DNA of 64,000 bases, from NCBI GenBank assembly GCA_905331475.1, contig CAJNYU010000909.1, positions 1-64,000 on the forward strand. Reading direction: 5' to 3'. The stretch comes from Rotaria socialis. Taxonomy: Eukaryota > Rotifera > Eurotatoria > Philodinida > Philodinidae. This document shows, piece by piece, positions 46,891 to 58,468 of this stretch (positions within the stretch are counted from its first letter, which is position 1; each line of letters starts with the position of its first letter). Made by a program: the position numbers and the translations under genes. Under the pieces are notes generated by a model, which saw only the letters and a list, made by a program, of their open reading frames with translations, did not search any database and was not told the origin of the DNA.

Positions 46891-49800
46891 TTTAATTAAG
46901 TTGAGAATATACAAAATTAGATTTTTCTCGGTGTTCAATGTTGTAAATGTGTACAATAAAAGTGTATTGAAACTCATTTTATTTGTTTTACGAAATAAAA
47001 AGAAATATTTTATGACTTAGTGTTGCATAGTCAGCTAAGTCTAGTGTTCCGAAATGATCATCATCGGTAAGCTCTTTACGGCATCAAGAAAGTCTATTAA
47101 AAACAGGTTATCCGAATTTGACTAGAAATTGTTAGCAAGTTTAACCTGAAGCGTTCGACAGTCATCGATCGTATAGTTACTAATAATTTTCATTCAAATT
47201 AATTTAAGTTTCACTGTAATTTACTCTCGCAATTTATCTTCAAATCTCAACTCGACAAATGAGAGTTGGCAAACATCGCATAGAATTGTGTGTTGTAATT
47301 TTCAGACATGTAATATCAGTAAGTGCGCTTGGCATCATTAAATACGTTCATTCTGCGTAAATCTTGAAATCTATTTATAAGTGACACATCAATTAAATGC
47401 AGATTTCCAGTGGATGACGTAGCAGTTGTCGATACCTAATAACTATGACAGAAAAGCTATTGTTATCTCAATTCTGTTTATTCCTTCAACAGATGTAAAA
47501 CGACCTACTAAAGTATTATATAGATACAAGTATTTGTTTACAGGACTTCTCATAGTTAAATAGGATTGTTTCAAGCATGTGTTTTACTCTCTGATTAGAT
47601 CTTCGTTTTTAATTTAATAGATAATTGATCGTAATCAGGATTTAAAATATAACGATTTTATGAAGTTTTATTTAAAAATAGTTTCTGAATCCTGCGACGA
47701 GTATTGATGAGTTTTTGGCAATTCAAGAATGAAAGAACGCAGTGATCAGAGGAAGAGTGACACATTATTTGTTGTATGAATATCAATGAGTTTGTAATTA
47801 CTGCTGTTCACATATTAGTTTTATCGAATAAATAGACGCTAAAAATATAAAGCAGAGCAACGAGACCTACGAGATAGAATACATAATTAAGCATACGTTT
47901 ATCCTATTTGAAAAAAAGTTAGAATTGTAATAATTTTGCTCAAAGAAAATATTGAATTCGAGATTTTTTCAATATAATGAAAAAAAAATAAGGAAACATC
48001 GGATTCCCATCCGACTGTTACGTGTACTGCAAAAACTGAGTCAATTTATATATGTTTTGAATAATACTGAGCAAAAAAAATATTTTGAAAAATCCCTGTA
48101 CCCTCTCTCCCCCCTTAGGGATGGTTTGGCCAATAATGACAATTTTTTCGATAACTCAGCCATTTCTTGACGCATCCTTCTCATCTTCGAACTCATGTGA
48201 GATATTGATGAGGTCATTCTGTACACAAAATTTCAAGGCAATTGGATCGGGCTTTCAAGAGTTATCGTGTTAACGGCAGAACACACTGACCGAATCTAGA
48301 GTGTACTCACTTTTTGAGTACACAACAAGGGAAATCTTATTTTTCTGTATGAATATGTGATGACATTTTATTATTATCTAGACAAAAGTCACGCAAAAAA
48401 AACATTTTTGTTTGGCTGGTAACTTATCCCATAACATTACATTTATGTTTTAATTTTAATTAAAACGAATAATTCATTACGTTATTATATTGCAATAGTA
48501 ATCATTGATCCATTTTAAAACACCAGAATATCAAACAATGCTATAACTGAAGACTTATCTCTTATAGCACATTGAAGTTATATACATTTTTACTATAAAT
48601 AGCACATTTCTTATCGGTACGAGCAAAGCCCTTAGCGACACATTTGATGTTCTATGAATCTTTCGTTTTGTGTATGTACTGCTAGCAAAATTTCACTGCA
48701 ATGAATTCTCAAAACACAGACAAAAAAGTATTCAATTTTTATCATCAAAAGAGTTTAACTTTTATATTCGCCCTTAAGTTTTTAGTAAACTTGGTCTCGA
48801 TTCATGAATGTATACATGTCTTGCTGTTTAGACCACCATATTTCTTCCTTTGATCATAATTAAATTTCGATCAAATCTAAAAAGTCTACGTAGATCTCTT
48901 TTATTCACTCAAATTACGATCGTATCAGTAAGAATTCGATTTTCTATCAATCAGAGTTGCTTATATCCAATAGTTTTCACTTTGAACGCGATTCACATTC
49001 TGAAAAAAATCTTATCGAAGTAAAAACTGTCTGCTACTTTCAAATGCTACTGGTGAGATCGATTTCCAGAAAACGGACAAGGAGCTAATCGAAAGGTTAT
49101 ATACTGCCAAGTATTTTGGAGAAGCTTGAATCGCCGAAATCCATGTGGCATGGCTAGTTTCGATGATTCAACTCTGAAAAATATTGTAAATCTATGAAAT
49201 ATGAAAGCTATGATTTACATTAGAATATTCTAGACTATTTACTTAACGTCTAGTTGTTTTTCTATTGGAGCGGAATGAAGCCTATTGAATATTTCATGAA
49301 AATTTCCTTGCCTCTACTTATAAGATTGCTGCAGTGTGCGTTTTATTTTCTAACAGAATCATTCCTCATGTATTCAGTTAAGCTCTTTTAATTCTTCAGA
49401 AAAATTTGCGTAGAGTAAATAACTGATTATTTCGAAAAGTAGTATATTCGGTTATAAAAGACAAGTAATGCGCGATATATGAAGCGAAATCCGTGACCAT
49501 TTAGTTTTCGAAGATAACCTTATAAGATAAGAATTCAAAAAAAAACAACATCTAGTTTATTGTATCGACGTTGAGGCGAATACGTCGTTTTTAGTTAGTT
49601 GATAACTTATCTAAGTTTATTCTTTCTACAACAGATGGGCTCTGCATAGTTGAAATATCCGAACATATTCGATGATAATTTTTACTTTTTATGCGTGGAT
49701 GTCAACAACTGAGGCAATATAATATTTCGATCAAGAATGTCTTATTTTTTTTCGACAGATAACAATCCTTTTATGTCATGTTTTACTTTTTTGCAATTCA

Positions 49801-51639
49801 ATTTTCTTTTGCTTTGACAAGTTTTCACTCAACGATACTAAAAGTAAATATGGAGAAACCATGCTCAGTTCATTTTCATAAAAACAAAATTATTTTCTAT
49901 GTTTGACCTTACGACAGCGAACGTTTTTCTTCGAAATAATCGTAACGAAAAAAAGCTCTTAAGAAACAACAAAAAAACAAAAGCGCATCATAATAAAACA
50001 CCAGCTACCAGCATCACATGGTTAGTTTATACCTGGATGATTACACGAGAGAATGAAAAAATCCTACGAAAATCGCCCAAATAGAAAGAAAAAAAGCAGG
50101 CGCTGAAAAGCTGTGAACAACCATGTACTGTGATTTTTGTTGTTCTTGAGTTGCATTGTGATAAAAAAAAACTTCCACTTTCACTACTGTATCTATTGCG
50201 CATTTCTTCTGTTTTTCTACGAGACTGGCGTGCCATTCTACAAAAAAATAGTTTCCTGTATTGGTTTCATTCGGCGATCTGTGCGTAAAAATAATCATTT
50301 GACTTTCCCAGGGTGGTACGAATGTTTGTTTGTGTGTCAAGAAAATGGTACGACAGAAAAATTTCATACGGACATGATTGAGAACTGTCAATGATACATA
50401 GTAAAAACGTTTTCAACATTGAAATTGATAATATAAATTGCTAGTCTGTCTAGAAAAAATTAAATACGAAGTAAAAACTATCAGAAAATGATAATAGAAA
50501 GAAATTTTATTTTTCATTTCTGCTAAACAAGTCGAAAAACCTGAAAATATTGAGAGCATTTTCAGAGAACTTATTCTTAGCAGAGATCCAATATGTGTAT
50601 AATAAGAATTTGAAAAACTATACCATATATATTTCATGTAAGCAATATTTAGTTTTCTTAAACTTTTAATACTATTTCTTTTTACCGGTTAAAATCTTGT
50701 ACTAGAAAATGAGCTTGTTTCTGTTTATATTTGTAATTATTTAATACTAAACGCTACTATGAAAGTATCAGTAATGTTCTAAGAAATCATTTAATTTCTT
50801 AAGCAAAACCAATTGTCATTCAAGGACTCAATTATCCATCCTATTTCTCGGAATATTATTGCGTGCCTTGGGCCATTTTACCCCCCGCTATGAGTTGACA
50901 GAACAAGTAAATATTTTTCAAATGGATTGAAGCCAATAAAAACTTTTGCAAAATCAAATCAACTCATCAATGTGTTCCAAAACGATTTTTATGTAGAATC
51001 TAATATTTTTATTCTTGAAAATGTTTACTAACGTCCCTGAATAATTCAAAATAAAAACAATTCGGTGATCTTTGCACATCGGTTATATTTGCACATGAGA
51101 GAATTTTCTTATCTTAAAATGCTAGAAATAAAATTTAAGTGCGATTTATGATTCTAAGATAGTACAAGTAGAAAAATGATATCTTTTCTAAGTATCACTT
51201 TTAAATATTCATGAGACATATTTCGGTTCTGAGGTAACTATTTAATTTTTAGACATTGCATTCAATATAAAAAAGAGCTATACAATTATTTCCACTTAAA
51301 CAAAAGGCAATACAGAATATAATACATGAAATTGTATAAAAAAAATAATACTAATAGCAAATGTTGACATGATGTTATTATTTTGAAAATATAAATTCTT
51401 ATTTTAATGCAACTATATAGTGCATAAAACAAGTAGTATGAAAATTCGAAATATTTTATGTGCAACAATAAAACTACAGGAACATCGTAAAAATACAATA
51501 TCACATGTGCTCAGATTAGTTACTATTATCTGAACCGTGATGCAATTAAATTTGTCCATTGAAGTGAATTTCTACTAATTCCATAAATTATCTAATACAA
51601 TACAAAATACTGGGTTCAGTCGATTTTTTTTCGAATGAC
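46891..51639. other. 4.7-kb intergenic region
   Basis: No convincing gene was found. A stretch at about 48100-48300 (CCCTCTCTCCCCCCTTAGGG, then TTTCAAGGCAATTGGATCGG, TTATCGTGTTAACGGCAGAA) differs in composition from its surroundings and resembles dispersed repeat DNA. A small hairpin, GTGTACTCACTTTTTGAGTACAC, lies near 48300-48322. Overlapping frames at 50027-50394 on both strands have no recognisable content. Confidence 0.4.
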
Positions 51640-52224
51640 TTATGAATGAAGACTCAGTTTGGTGTTATTATTTTCATCCACGAAATAATTTTTTAATGTT
51701 TTCGACGAAAATTGAAATGTATAACGAGTATTTGTTTTTTGCATAATATTTGATTTATAGTACCATCTGATGGCTCTTGCGAATTTATCGTAAGTCATTC
51801 GTTGATTTGATTGTCGACTCTTGACTGCTTGCCATAGTTCAGCAACTTTTTCCGGCTGATAAATTTGAAATATACCTTTGGGTTTGTCTATGAATGATGC
51901 AAAGGGTTTGTATTGTGGTTTACCGAGGAGAAGAATAAGAAATTCGAATAGACGTGGAGACCGTTGACGCTTTGATGCTAAATCTTCAACAAGCCATTCT
52001 TTTCTATTTAGGGGAATTTCGAATGAAAATATTTCGGAGTGATCTGAAAAACTATCAATTGAGTCTATGTCTATGTGCGATGATATACTATCAGATAACC
52101 ATCCGCTCAACGTATTAATAATATCACTTGGCTCTTGTTCAATACACATTGTATTAGGGTCGAAGTCAATAATACTTTCAATAAGAACTGGGTCATAATT
52201 TTCGTCGGCTTCATTGAACATCAT
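51640..52224 (-). CDS. ETS-domain transcription factor
   Basis: Single-exon, 194-residue protein. The N-terminal ~85 residues are acidic (PVLIESIIDFDPNTM, DIDSIDSFSDHSEIF), possibly an activation domain. Residues ~88-175 form an ETS winged helix: RLFEFLILLLGKP, the KGIFQIYQPEKVAELW beta-hairpin and helix 2, then the DNA-recognition helix MTYDKFARAIRWYYKSNI. The two Arg that contact the GGAA core (RAIR, usually RALR) are kept. YTFQF closes the fold. The sequence is closer to SPI/PU.1- or ELF-type spacing than to ETS1, but the subgroup is not settled. No SAM/Pointed domain. The intronless form suggests retroposition or ancient intron loss. Confidence 0.85.
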   Translation of the reverse strand: MMFNEADENYDPVLIESIIDFDPNTMCIEQEPSDIINTLSGWLSDSISSHIDIDSIDSFSDHSEIFSFEIPLNRKEWLVEDLASKRQRSPRLFEFLILLLGKPQYKPFASFIDKPKGIFQIYQPEKVAELWQAVKSRQSNQRMTYDKFARAIRWYYKSNIMQKTNTRYTFQFSSKTLKNYFVDENNNTKLSLHS

Positions 52225-54816
52225 AACAGTTGCAATTAATTTAGTACAATAAATTAATAATTAAGAAGTATCTGTTCACTCTTTACTTGAATTTGCCGAT
52301 CGAATTCAATAATTTGAAGCCAAAAAGAGTAGTAATGTGTCAAAAATTTTCTTATGTCTGTCGACAATACACAAGCGTAGCATGTAAATGTATGTGAAAG
52401 GAAAGAAAAAGGTGTCTTTCGGCGAAACGTTGTTGACTGTCTGTGTCTCTCTGTAATCGTTACTCGCCTTTTCTCTATAGCAAAAGAAGTAGTTACTTGG
52501 AATATTCCGAATAATGTAAAAAGAAAAGGATGATGTCATCACAATTGCCAAATAATGTAAAACTAACATTAGGAAAAATGAAAGGTACTTGGTACTTCCA
52601 ACGAAGAAAATAGTCCAGCGTGGCAAATTTGTAAAAACATACGTTGAAGACATTTTTCGGCGAATGGACTCTATGAATAATAAAACTGCGTTTGATCAGT
52701 AAAACAAATTTAAGTATGTTATTACTACGAGAAAATAACTGGGCTATTATGTTTTCTGTATATTAGTAGATTTTGATTTTCTTACAAACAACTTTTAAAT
52801 TAGTAATAAATATACGACCATCGATGTAACAAATTTATTCGCTGTTCTACCTAATTTACTCATCGTCGTATGAAACTAATCTTTAAATAATTCATTTAGA
52901 ATCTGTAAAATTGCTATTTAATAGGTGTGGGAAAAAACCTTTACTGGGTCGACTGAATCAGATGGTGGCAAGAAGAAAAGAAAGAAAGAAGCATGTTTGA
53001 TGGGAAAATACAAATTGTAAAAAATAATACCGGACTATATCATACAAATCAAATGCTTCTTATTATACATAGAAATATAATGCATCTTTTCGATGCAAAA
53101 CTTTGTTTTATTTTTCGTCAAGGTGGCGTGAAGTTACTTATTAAATACGATATTTGAAAACAAAATGCAAAGCAAATATCATATTAACAAACACGTGATC
53201 ATATTTTCTTTCCCATTCTTCAAAAATGATAGGAGTGACTGTCTACATAGACTTAAGGGGGAAAATCTTTTTTTCTTGATTAAAACAATTGCCATGCACG
53301 CTGGAGTATTTAAGATGTAGAACACTTAAAAGTATCTTAAAACATTAAAGCCTAAAAATACTTAGAAAAAAGTACTTTTTCATGTGAGAAACTCATATAA
53401 AACGATGACCGAGAATGATTACAATGGTACTAAAGAGTCCACTGGAGAGAAAATTTCAACTGATGAGTATATTCATTGTATCACTCGTTGAATGAGTCAC
53501 GCCGTTGCGACAATTGAGTTCCATATTCAAATTGTATTGCCATTTTGCTCTTGGCGAATTTCACTTTCCGTGATGAGAATAGACCCTCTAAATATACTCT
53601 TTCCAAGAAAAGAAGCATTTATAAATTAAAATTAGAATGGGCAACAGGTTGAGTAAATACTTTTGAGCAATGATTGTTAAATTAGATATTTTATTTGTTG
53701 AGGTGAGAATTTTGGCTAGTATTTCCTAGCAAGTTTTTCATACTAAAACAATTAGTACGATTAAAATTATTTTTAGTATTGAAGTAATATTATTTTCAAA
53801 TGACGCAATGCACTTATTTTCATTTTTGAAAAACAATTCATTACATCTGAAACATGCATAGAAAAATTCATCGGATTATCCAGTTCCTTGATAATATTTA
53901 TTAATGGTTAGAAATCTTTCAGCTTAGTTATGCAATTGAATTAAGACATATTGAGATCGTTTCATTAATTAAGTTTATCAATTTGATTCAATGTCTAACA
54001 TCATATAAAGAGTATTTTATTTATAAAATATGTTTGGCTTTGAATGATTATACTAAATTATAATCTAGCAAGATAAAAGCATTTTTATCAGTAAGTGCTT
54101 TCAGGATGTAATTAATGTAATGTTAGTGATTCGAAACTTTTTCTTTTCCCACATCTGCTGTTCTTTGAAACATTAATTGATTTGGTTTTTTGAAAAAAAG
54201 GCATCAAGTCTATTTTTTAGGCTGACTGAATGCATCGAATTGTAACTAATAAAGATTCTTTGTGTGTGGTATTTTTAGTTGGAAAAGTACAAACAAAACT
54301 ACATGCGTTGAATAAGACATGATTGTCAACCGAGAATGTGACTGCTCAATCCAGACTGGTAAACTGTCTTCAATTAAAGATACATTGTAGATAGACGTGC
54401 TTAAGGCAACTCAAAACAAGATCCTTTGAATAGATCATCAGTGTTACAATTAGATAAGGCAATTATACGATCTTATTTCAGAAGCCTTCGTCAAATCAAT
54501 GAGATTGAAAAACCTTGTGTGCTTATAAATTAATTAGTTCTACTTTCAAAAACATTGCCTATTTAGATTATCGACTTCTTAGCTTTGTATGAATTCACTG
54601 AAAGCTGTAAACGTTTTTATTCTTGGCACTGATAATAGTTCATTACAAACGATGAGGGCATATCTCAGGATCACTCTGAATCTCTTGAATAAATATTTCA
54701 GTCTCGCGCACTTTTATTTTTGGCTGCTCTTGAAATTTGTAAAATCTACTTAAGTTCTACAATTGATGAAAGAAGTCGTTTCAATCTAGACGTCGTCTGA
54801 TAGCAAACACAAGAGG
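52225..54816. other. 2.6-kb AT-rich intergenic region
   Basis: The minus-strand frame 52306-52653 (115 codons) is hydrophobic but has no start context or homologous motif that I recognise. Nothing else was seen. Confidence 0.4.
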
Positions 54817-55367
54817 GGTCCACGAGAAATTTATTTTATCCCGTTTTACTAAACTATATATTTATATATATATTGAACTCCCTTTACTCATTTCAATCCT
54901 TTTACTCTTTTTAGTCTCTTTAGCTCATTTACTCCGTTTAGTCCTTTTACAACCTTGACGTCTGCAACAGTAGTGCTATAGGCAAATAACTTCTGATAAT
55001 GAAAAAAGAAATCATAGTTTATGATTATCATTTTCAAGTTCAAATGGTTGACTCAGGATTAAAATTAAAACGTTTACAATTAAAATGATGAGATAAAGAT
55101 AGAAAATAAAATTTACAACCTTCTTCGGAAAAGAATAATACAGTATATTCAAGCAATATTTTAGCCACGAATTCGCTTGTTCATGTCGCACACTGTTTAC
55201 ATCTGAAGAAATTTGCTATCTTTCGAACATACATCCCTCTTAATAGAGAGTAAAGGGAGTAAAAGAACTAAAGGGAGTAAAAGAACTAAAGGGAGTAAAA
55301 GAAAGGTGTGGGTTTGCAACTTATATATAGAAAAGTAAAACGGGATAAAATAAATTTCTCGTGGACC
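54817..55367. mobile_element. 551-bp non-autonomous foldback element with ~34-bp ends and internal repeats
   Basis: The ends match in reverse complement: GGTCCACGAGAAATTTATTT at 54817 and the same sequence on the minus strand from 55367, continuing through TATCCCGTTTTACT. Inside, both arms carry inverted arrays of a CTCCCTTTA/TAAAGGGAG motif, with AAAGGGAGTAAAAGAACT repeated in tandem at about 55250-55305. There is no coding capacity. No clear target-site duplication, so the superfamily is unassigned. Confidence 0.8.
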
Positions 55368-55370
55368 TAT

Positions 55371-55471
55371 CCCTAGTCAACTCTCCCTAGAAGAATCCCC
55401 AGGGAGTCCCTAGGGATTTCGTTATTTTGTGGGGACTCCCCAAGGAGTCGTCGGGGGAGAGTGGATTAGGG
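55371..55471. repeat. 101-bp G/C-rich imperfect palindrome
   Basis: CCCTAGTCAACTCTCCC (55371-55387) pairs with GGGAGAGTGGATTAGGG (55455-55471), 15 of 17 bases matching. The interior has further CCCCAGGGAGTCC/GGGGACTCCCC symmetry. It abuts the preceding 551-bp element. Composition resembles the palindromes at 11.6-11.9 kb. Confidence 0.65.
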
Positions 55472-55592
55472 TATGAAACATAACGATCATACCCATACTT
55501 GTTTCTATTGAATATTTATCATTAGCAAATACGCAAAATAATTGGAGATATTTTTTTCGTAGTCTATGTAAGAACACACATTAATTATATTC

Positions 55593-56196
55593 ATGTGGAT
55601 AGAAGTAGCAAAAGTTTTAGGTTATCCTATGCAAAGTTTTACTGATCAGAATAGTGAGAATACATTTTCTATTATTGTATAAATATTATGACTGAAAACC
55701 GTTCATTGTTCAATTTATAAGTTTCGTAAAAATCGAAAATATAAGCATCATGTAGCAGCTTTGCTTTGTAGCAAGTATGGGCGTTTCGATTATGTAAAAT
55801 AAAGTTTTTTTGAACTTTAGTGATACCTTACGATTGGCAGAAATATGGAATATGGAACTTTTACAATTAGCCATTCCTGGATAAGAAAATCTGTTGGATT
55901 ACCTGTAGGATTTCCCTTCCGATAAAGAAAATATCTACCATGAAAAACCTGGGTGAGGACGAAATTTCAAAACACCAAATTGGGCTGATGATGGATTCAA
56001 GTGAAAAAGAAAATCATTCAAGAAAAAAATCAAGCATTGATCACGAGCAAAAGCAGAATCTTATACAATAAGTTATGTACTTTGTTTTTGATGTGCGTTT
56101 ACATGTTGGTATTTTTCTGATGATCTCGATCGTCCGCTATGTGAGATTAATTGCTTTGATGCAAACAAGAGAACTCAGAAAATTCAGAACTTCTAA
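55593..56196 (+). pseudogene. Possible decayed coding sequence
   Basis: A start-like segment (MWIEVAKVLGYPMQSFTDQN) is followed by a plausible 45-nt intron and FRKNRKYKHHVAALLCSKYG. From 55816 one frame reads FSDTLRLAEIWNMELLQLA and later RPLCEINCFDANKRTQKIQN. It contains six internal stops (55882, 55906, 55954, 56002, 56038, 56089), four of them TGA in Trp-like contexts. The stop density is close to chance for AT-rich DNA, so the call rests on the protein-like composition of the segments. No family is recognised. Confidence 0.3.
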
Positions 56197-56484
56197 ATGG
56201 TAACTAATCGATATTTTTCTTTGCAACTTTCTAAACTATCGCCATAAGGAGCATTATCGACTCGGATGGTTACAAAAATAAGATCGGCAATTAGTCTTAT
56301 CGCGACAAACTCCATGCTTTTTTTTCTTCAATTTTATTCAAAAAGAAACAGATATATTTTCATTAGCACAGAATTATTTTTAAAAATTTCGTTACTATGA
56401 TAAAACCCATCGAAATCGTAATCACCAATACATTATTCGTATCTATAAGAAAAAATAAATGAAAATAAACTCAATATGTCGTCA

Positions 56485-57375
56485 TCAAAATTTCATACTT
56501 CTAGTTTGGTTATTGTTTGTCACAGAAATTTGCAGACAAGTTGATAAATTAGCATTACAATCAGTTGTTCGACAATAACATTTATTATAGATAATAGTAT
56601 AATTAATCGAATTTACAAATGTTTCTTCTCCATTGATATAAAATGAATTATCTGTCTCGTTATAATATTGTTTATAATTCGATTGTGCTGCTTGCCTTTG
56701 CATTTGTTGTATTTGACCAACTAATACATATTCATAATCTTCGTCGGGTAATGCGACGAGCGTTAAATAATTTCCATTATCACTTTCTGAATACATGCAC
56801 ATTACAGTATGATTCAGAACATACTCTTCACATTGGACCATATTTATAAAAGGCGTTGAATCTCGTATGCAATAATACGTAGAATTTAAAACTCCAACAG
56901 GTGTATCTTGACATTTGATGGCTGATGATTCAACGGTAAGTGATGGTACAGGTGAAGGCAGCGATGGTAAATTCGGACTTGTATCAACCGATTGTTTGCA
57001 TGTTGTAAAATTCTGATTACAAAGATCCGCTGCACATATGCACAACAAATCAATATCATGATATTCAAAGGATAATTTAGAACAAAGACCATAGCCAATA
57101 TCGCTTGTTTCAGTGAACCCTGTGCAACGTTGCGTTACAAGACGATAAGAATTCGTTATGTAAATGCAATCATGATATATGAATGAATTAGCACCGTTAT
57201 TGAAAAATTCATAGACGCAATAATCACAATCAGTGAATAGATCGGAATTACCAAAATCGGATGCGCATGTTAGATTGCGACGATTAGTTATTGTATTCAA
57301 TCGAAGTGGAGAGTTTTTGAAAAATGCTTGACATCGACTAATAAAAATCAATGATAATAGCACTTTGGAAAACAT
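56485..57375 (-). CDS. Secreted Cys-rich protein with two three-finger-like modules
   Basis: Single-exon 296-residue protein with a signal peptide (MFSKVLLSLIFISRCQA). Two half-molecules each end in the same Cys pattern: LLCICAADLCNQNFTTC in the first, NKCYCRTTDCNANLSTC in the second. This C-x-C…D-C-N motif is the C-terminal signature of Ly6/uPAR three-finger folds. The modules are linked by a Pro/Ser-rich spacer (SPNLPSLPSPVPSLTV). Several N-glycosylation sites are present. There is no terminal membrane segment, so it is probably secreted. A role in adhesion or receptor modulation is inference from the fold. Confidence 0.7.
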   Translation of the reverse strand: MFSKVLLSLIFISRCQAFFKNSPLRLNTITNRRNLTCASDFGNSDLFTDCDYCVYEFFNNGANSFIYHDCIYITNSYRLVTQRCTGFTETSDIGYGLCSKLSFEYHDIDLLCICAADLCNQNFTTCKQSVDTSPNLPSLPSPVPSLTVESSAIKCQDTPVGVLNSTYYCIRDSTPFINMVQCEEYVLNHTVMCMYSESDNGNYLTLVALPDEDYEYVLVGQIQQMQRQAAQSNYKQYYNETDNSFYINGEETFVNSINYTIIYNKCYCRTTDCNANLSTCLQISVTNNNQTRSMKF

Positions 57376-58468
57376 TTTTTTTGCAAAATGAATAGTTCAA
57401 TATTAAAGAACTGCCGTTCGTTTGTTTTCTTCTTCTGCACTATCTTTCGAGTACCTGTTCGTATTATTTTATGTTTCGTTGCAGTAAACGATAAAAACAA
57501 ACTTGATCGAGTGCACATGCAAATAGAGAAAATGATCGAATATGAATAATAACATTTTATGCTGAATAGTATAAAGTCAACTATGCCAGTAAATTCAACT
57601 GACAGATTTTTTTTATCAATAGAAAAATACAATTCATATTATACTTCGCAGCCCTGCAGGAGTACGTGTGCGTTATTTTGAAAGAGTTCAATTGAGCGAT
57701 TAGTATGAAGATGATGAAAAACATTTTTCTGGCATAAGTGAAACATTCGGTCAAATTAATAATAATAAAAAATTTACAAAAATCAATCTAGTCATAAATT
57801 TGCGAATTTTCGACCAAGATTTTGTATTCGCTTTTAGAGCTCTATGTGTACAAAAAAAGCAAAACTTAATACTCTGTATATATGAGCCGTATCAAGAACA
57901 ATGATATGTTTCGAGTAACATATAACACTTTTTATTGAAGCTTATAACAAAGATTAATCGATCAGTCACGTGTTTTTTTTTTATAGGACTCACTTTCTTA
58001 TTATCATGAAAATACACCGGTTGATCTTTAACTCAGCTTCGAATAATTTTAGGTTTGCAAGTTTTTCATAGGTTGATAAGTATTTTATTTAGTATAAAAT
58101 TTGTTTATGAACTCACAATATATTTGAAATAAAATGATAAATATTCACCAGTAACCAACATTCATTATCGAATTTATTAGGAAGAAAACATAATGTTGTC
58201 GTTTGAACAAATATTTTTAGTTCAATTTAACTATTTTCATGACAAAGATATAGTTCAAAACTGAAAAATTCACGTAAAATTCATTATTTTCAGATCACGA
58301 GCGAAACAGTTGAATGTTGATAGAAAACTAACTGAAAGAAGCAAACGTATTAGTTCATAACTAGAACAAAATCAACTTCTAAAATAATGTACAGCAATTA
58401 TCAACAGAAGGAAAAGATTTCAAAAAGCATTCAAATTTTCTCGTATGAACTCAATTCATTTCGAAAAC
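57376..58468. other. AT-rich intergenic region
   Basis: The minus-strand frame 57348-57632 overlaps the start of the preceding gene and has no coding features. Nothing else was seen. Confidence 0.4.

Noticed and set aside
50027..50394. Overlapping frames of 69-116 codons on both strands
   Set aside because: No domain, poor composition, and no codon pattern favouring either strand.
52306..52653. 115-codon hydrophobic minus-strand frame upstream of the ETS gene
   Set aside because: No signal peptide context or motif; expected at this length in AT-rich sequence.
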